DNA from: Bacteroidales bacterium
Lineage (GTDB): Bacteria; Bacteroidota; Bacteroidia; Bacteroidales; UBA4417
NCBI GenBank assembly: GCA_016707705.1
Contig: JADJHD010000004.1
Location: forward strand, 1-64,000
Direction: 5' to 3'
Length of the DNA stretch: 64,000 nt
Shown one piece after another: positions 61,940 through 64,000 of this stretch. The notes below the pieces were generated by a model. It saw nothing but the letters and a program-made list of their open reading frames with translations. It was not told the origin of the DNA and made no database searches. Position numbers and translations under genes: made by a program. Each line of letters opens with the position of its first letter. Within the stretch, counting starts at the first letter, position 1.

Positions 61940-63103
61940 CTGAAACGTCGCATCGCCATACTCGGTTCTACAGGCTCTATCGGGACACAAGCCCTGGAGG
62001 TTATTCGTGAACACCCAAAGGAACTGGATGTAGAAGTCCTGACCGCTCATTCAAATGCTGCCCTGTTGATCAGGCAGGCGCTTGAATTCAAGCCCAATGT
62101 TGTAGTGATTGGTAAGGAGAGCATGTATGAAAGGGTAAAGGAAGCTCTTGACCCTTTCGATATCAAGGTGTATGCAGGTGCAGAAGCCATTGAGCAGGTT
62201 GTTGAAATGGGAACCGTTGATGTGGTTCTGGTTGCCCTGGTTGGGTTCTCAGGACTGAAGCCTACACTGAGTGCCATAGAAGCCGGAAAGCCTATTGCTC
62301 TTGCCAACAAGGAAACTATGGTGGTTGCAGGTGAGCTGGTTACCAAAAGAGCGAAGGAGAAGGGAGTTAATATTTATCCGGTGGATTCAGAGCATTCTGC
62401 CATTTTTCAATGCCTTGCCGGCGAATTCCACAATCCTGTTGAGAAAATAATACTTACAGCTTCAGGTGGTCCCTTCCGCGGAATGGACAAAACCGCACTT
62501 GCGAATGTATCCCGTGAGCAGGCATTGAATCACCCAAACTGGAAGATGGGCTGCAAGGTCACAATTGACTCTGCAACCATGATGAACAAAGGCCTTGAGG
62601 TTATTGAAGCCAAATGGCTTTTCGGACTGGATCCATCCCGAATAGAGGTAATAGTTCATCCCCAGAGTATTATTCATTCATTGGTGCAATTTGCCGATGG
62701 TTCATTGAAGGCACAAATGGGCTTGCCCGATATGCGGCTTCCCATTCAGTATGCACTGACATATCCTGACAGGCTTGTATCTTCCTTTCCGAGGTTTAAT
62801 TTCACTGATTATCCTCAGCTTACGTTTCAAAAACCTGACCCTGAGAGTTTCAGGTGTCTGGCTCTTGCCTACCTTGCCATGGAAAAAGGAGGGAATATCC
62901 CTTGCATCATGAATGCTGCCGATGAAATTGCAGTTCATGCTTTCCTGCGCGATGAAATAAGTTTCCTTCAAATACCCGAGCTGATTGAACAATGCATGAA
63001 CGAAGCAGTTTTTATTAAGAATCCCACTTATGAAAACCTGCTGGAATCGGATTTAGCCGCCCGAAATCTGGCTGAAGAGATCGTTCGTAAAATGAAAGCT
63101 TGA
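61940..63103 (+). CDS. dxr: 1-deoxy-D-xylulose 5-phosphate reductoisomerase
   Basis: The 387-residue enzyme of the MEP isoprenoid pathway reads from KRRIAILGSTGSIGTQALEV. It continues through ALANKETMVVAGELVTKRA, DSEHSAIFQCL, the flexible loop SGGPFRGMD, then HPNWKMGCKVTIDSATMMNK and KGLEVIEAKWLFGLDPSRIE. The conserved N-terminus begins right after an in-frame TGA (61934-61936), and no ATG lies between. CTG at 61940 is the best-fitting start (CTG AAA CGT CGC); ATT at 61937 is the alternative. The next ATG, at 62126, would remove the NADPH-binding part. It lies upstream of rseP, a usual pairing in the phylum. Confidence 0.92.
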   Translation: MKRRIAILGSTGSIGTQALEVIREHPKELDVEVLTAHSNAALLIRQALEFKPNVVVIGKESMYERVKEALDPFDIKVYAGAEAIEQVVEMGTVDVVLVALVGFSGLKPTLSAIEAGKPIALANKETMVVAGELVTKRAKEKGVNIYPVDSEHSAIFQCLAGEFHNPVEKIILTASGGPFRGMDKTALANVSREQALNHPNWKMGCKVTIDSATMMNKGLEVIEAKWLFGLDPSRIEVIVHPQSIIHSLVQFADGSLKAQMGLPDMRLPIQYALTYPDRLVSSFPRFNFTDYPQLTFQKPDPESFRCLALAYLAMEKGGNIPCIMNAADEIAVHAFLRDEISFLQIPELIEQCMNEAVFIKNPTYENLLESDLAARNLAEEIVRKMKA

Positions 63104-63217
63104 TACTCGTACCTTTGTCGGCTAAAAATTATCAGCCTCTGCTTCTGGTTTCTGTGTAGAAGAAAAAGCAAATCAAACAGATTAAACAGTTCATTCAATC
63201 AATAGTAAATACAGTTC

Positions 63218-64000
63218 ATGGTTATTCTTGTAAAAGCTGCGCAATTATTACTCAGTCTTTCAATACTGGTCATCTTTCATGAGTTTGGGCATTATATTGC
63301 TGCCAAAATCTTTAAGACCCGCGTCGAAAAGTTCTATCTCTTCTTTGATCCATGGTTCTCGCTGTTCAAGTTCAAGAAAGGCGAAACTGAATACGGTATA
63401 GGCTGGCTTCCATTGGGAGGCTATGTTAAAATTTCCGGGATGATTGATGAATCCATGGATAAGGAGCAACTTAAACTGCCACCCCAGCCATTCGAATTCC
63501 GTGCTAAGCCGGCATGGCAGCGCTTGATTATCATGCTTGGAGGTGTTACCGTCAATATTCTTCTGGCCATTGGAATTTACATTATTACCCTTGCCGCATG
63601 GGGAGAAGAATATCTTCCAACCACTGAGGTTAAGTATGGTATTACAGTTGACTCGCTCGGACAGCAGCTAGGCCTCAGGAATGGGGACAAGATTCTCACC
63701 GTTGACAATGCCGTTGTTGAGGACTTCTTCAAGATTCCCGGACGCATCATCCTCGAGAATGCCAAAAGCATTCAGATTGAAAGGGATGGACAGAAAATGG
63801 ATATTCAGGTTCCGGCAGGATTCCTCTCGAAGCTGATAAAGCATCAGTCACCAGACTTTATTTCAGTAAGGATTCCCTTTGAAGTAGCTGACTTTGCCAA
63901 GAGTTCGATAGCACCTGCTGCAGGAATCAAGGTTGGAGATAAAATCATTGGACTTAATGATGAATCCACTCCCTATTTTGATCAGTTCAGGTCTTCACTT
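63218..64000 (+). CDS. rseP: RIP metalloprotease RseP, 5' part (runs off the window)
   Basis: ATG 63218 opens a frame that continues to the last base (261 codons). It has the zinc motif HEFGHYIAA in the first helix, then FGLFFDPWFSLF-type sequence, GIGWLPLGGYVKISGMIDES, a second helix GGVTVNILLAIGIYIITL and the start of the PDZ region (GLRNGDKILTVDN, then AGIKVGDKIIGLNDEST). RseP cleaves anti-sigma factors in the membrane to release ECF sigma factors. Its full length cannot be seen. It starts 115 bp after dxr. Confidence 0.93.
   Translation, partial: MVILVKAAQLLLSLSILVIFHEFGHYIAAKIFKTRVEKFYLFFDPWFSLFKFKKGETEYGIGWLPLGGYVKISGMIDESMDKEQLKLPPQPFEFRAKPAWQRLIIMLGGVTVNILLAIGIYIITLAAWGEEYLPTTEVKYGITVDSLGQQLGLRNGDKILTVDNAVVEDFFKIPGRIILENAKSIQIERDGQKMDIQVPAGFLSKLIKHQSPDFISVRIPFEVADFAKSSIAPAAGIKVGDKIIGLNDESTPYFDQFRSSL

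Noticed and set aside
1..64000. tRNA or rRNA genes
   Set aside because: No cloverleaf or rRNA-like stretch was seen; a tRNAscan-SE run would be decisive.

Overview
The window comes from a member of the Bacteroidota. Secreted proteins carry type IX secretion (T9SS) C-terminal sorting domains, an SprE/PorW-type T9SS lipoprotein is present, and one gene is a stand-alone domain resembling the C-terminus of GldM. Promoter-like boxes fit the Bacteroidota TAnnTTTG pattern, and NuoG is the short form lacking a molybdopterin domain. The left 28 kb is visibly more AT-rich than the right 36 kb.

Region 1 (1-25.4 kb): about 26 small, mostly unrecognised genes, every one on the + strand, with long intergenic gaps. 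From about 14.4 kb to 25.4 kb the gaps contain imperfect inverted repeats that look like integron attC sites. For several units the bases just after the upstream recombination point are the reverse complement of a box just after the gene. This is 9/9 at 23980 versus 24748, 8/8 at 24829 versus 25384, and 9/10 at 15587 versus 16760. That is the expected arrangement of integron gene cassettes. No integrase is visible, so the region reads as a cassette array without integrase (a CALIN), or as the distal part of a chromosomal integron whose integrase lies outside. Cassette cargo includes two YCF48-like propellers and another secreted protein with T9SS tails, a serine hydrolase, an RDD membrane protein and a thioredoxin-like protein with a CxxS site. 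Left of 14.4 kb lie a ParD antitoxin with a decayed ParE, lipoproteins, an HNH protein, a GldM-C-like protein and a large propeller. They share orientation and character, but I could not find convincing attC pairs there.

Region 2 (25.4-28 kb): a flank with a possible insertion-sequence remnant, a lipoprotein behind a putative ECF-type promoter that is shared with the gene at 6951, and a PagL-like lipid A deacylase.

Region 3 (28.1-41.6 kb, - strand): a complete 14-gene NADH:quinone oxidoreductase (complex I) operon in the order nuoA-B-C-D-E-F-G-H-I-J-K-L-M-N. A four-helix-bundle (S23/IVP-type) gene with imperfect flanking inverted repeats is inserted between nuoJ and nuoK.

Region 4 (41.9-53.7 kb): envelope and lipid genes: Kdo transferase (frameshifted), sugar aminotransferase and acetyltransferase, galE, rfbB, acyl-CoA synthetase, lipid A acyltransferase, aldo/keto reductase and fabD. 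The intergenic regions here carry tandem repeats and REP-like palindromes.

Region 5 (53.7-64 kb): a 300-bp pyrimidine-rich tract, a BI-1 family protein, folE, queD, a small membrane protein, an AtpI-like protein, a bactofilin, SprE/PorW, an M23 peptidase, dxr (no ATG start) and the 5' part of rseP, which runs off the window.
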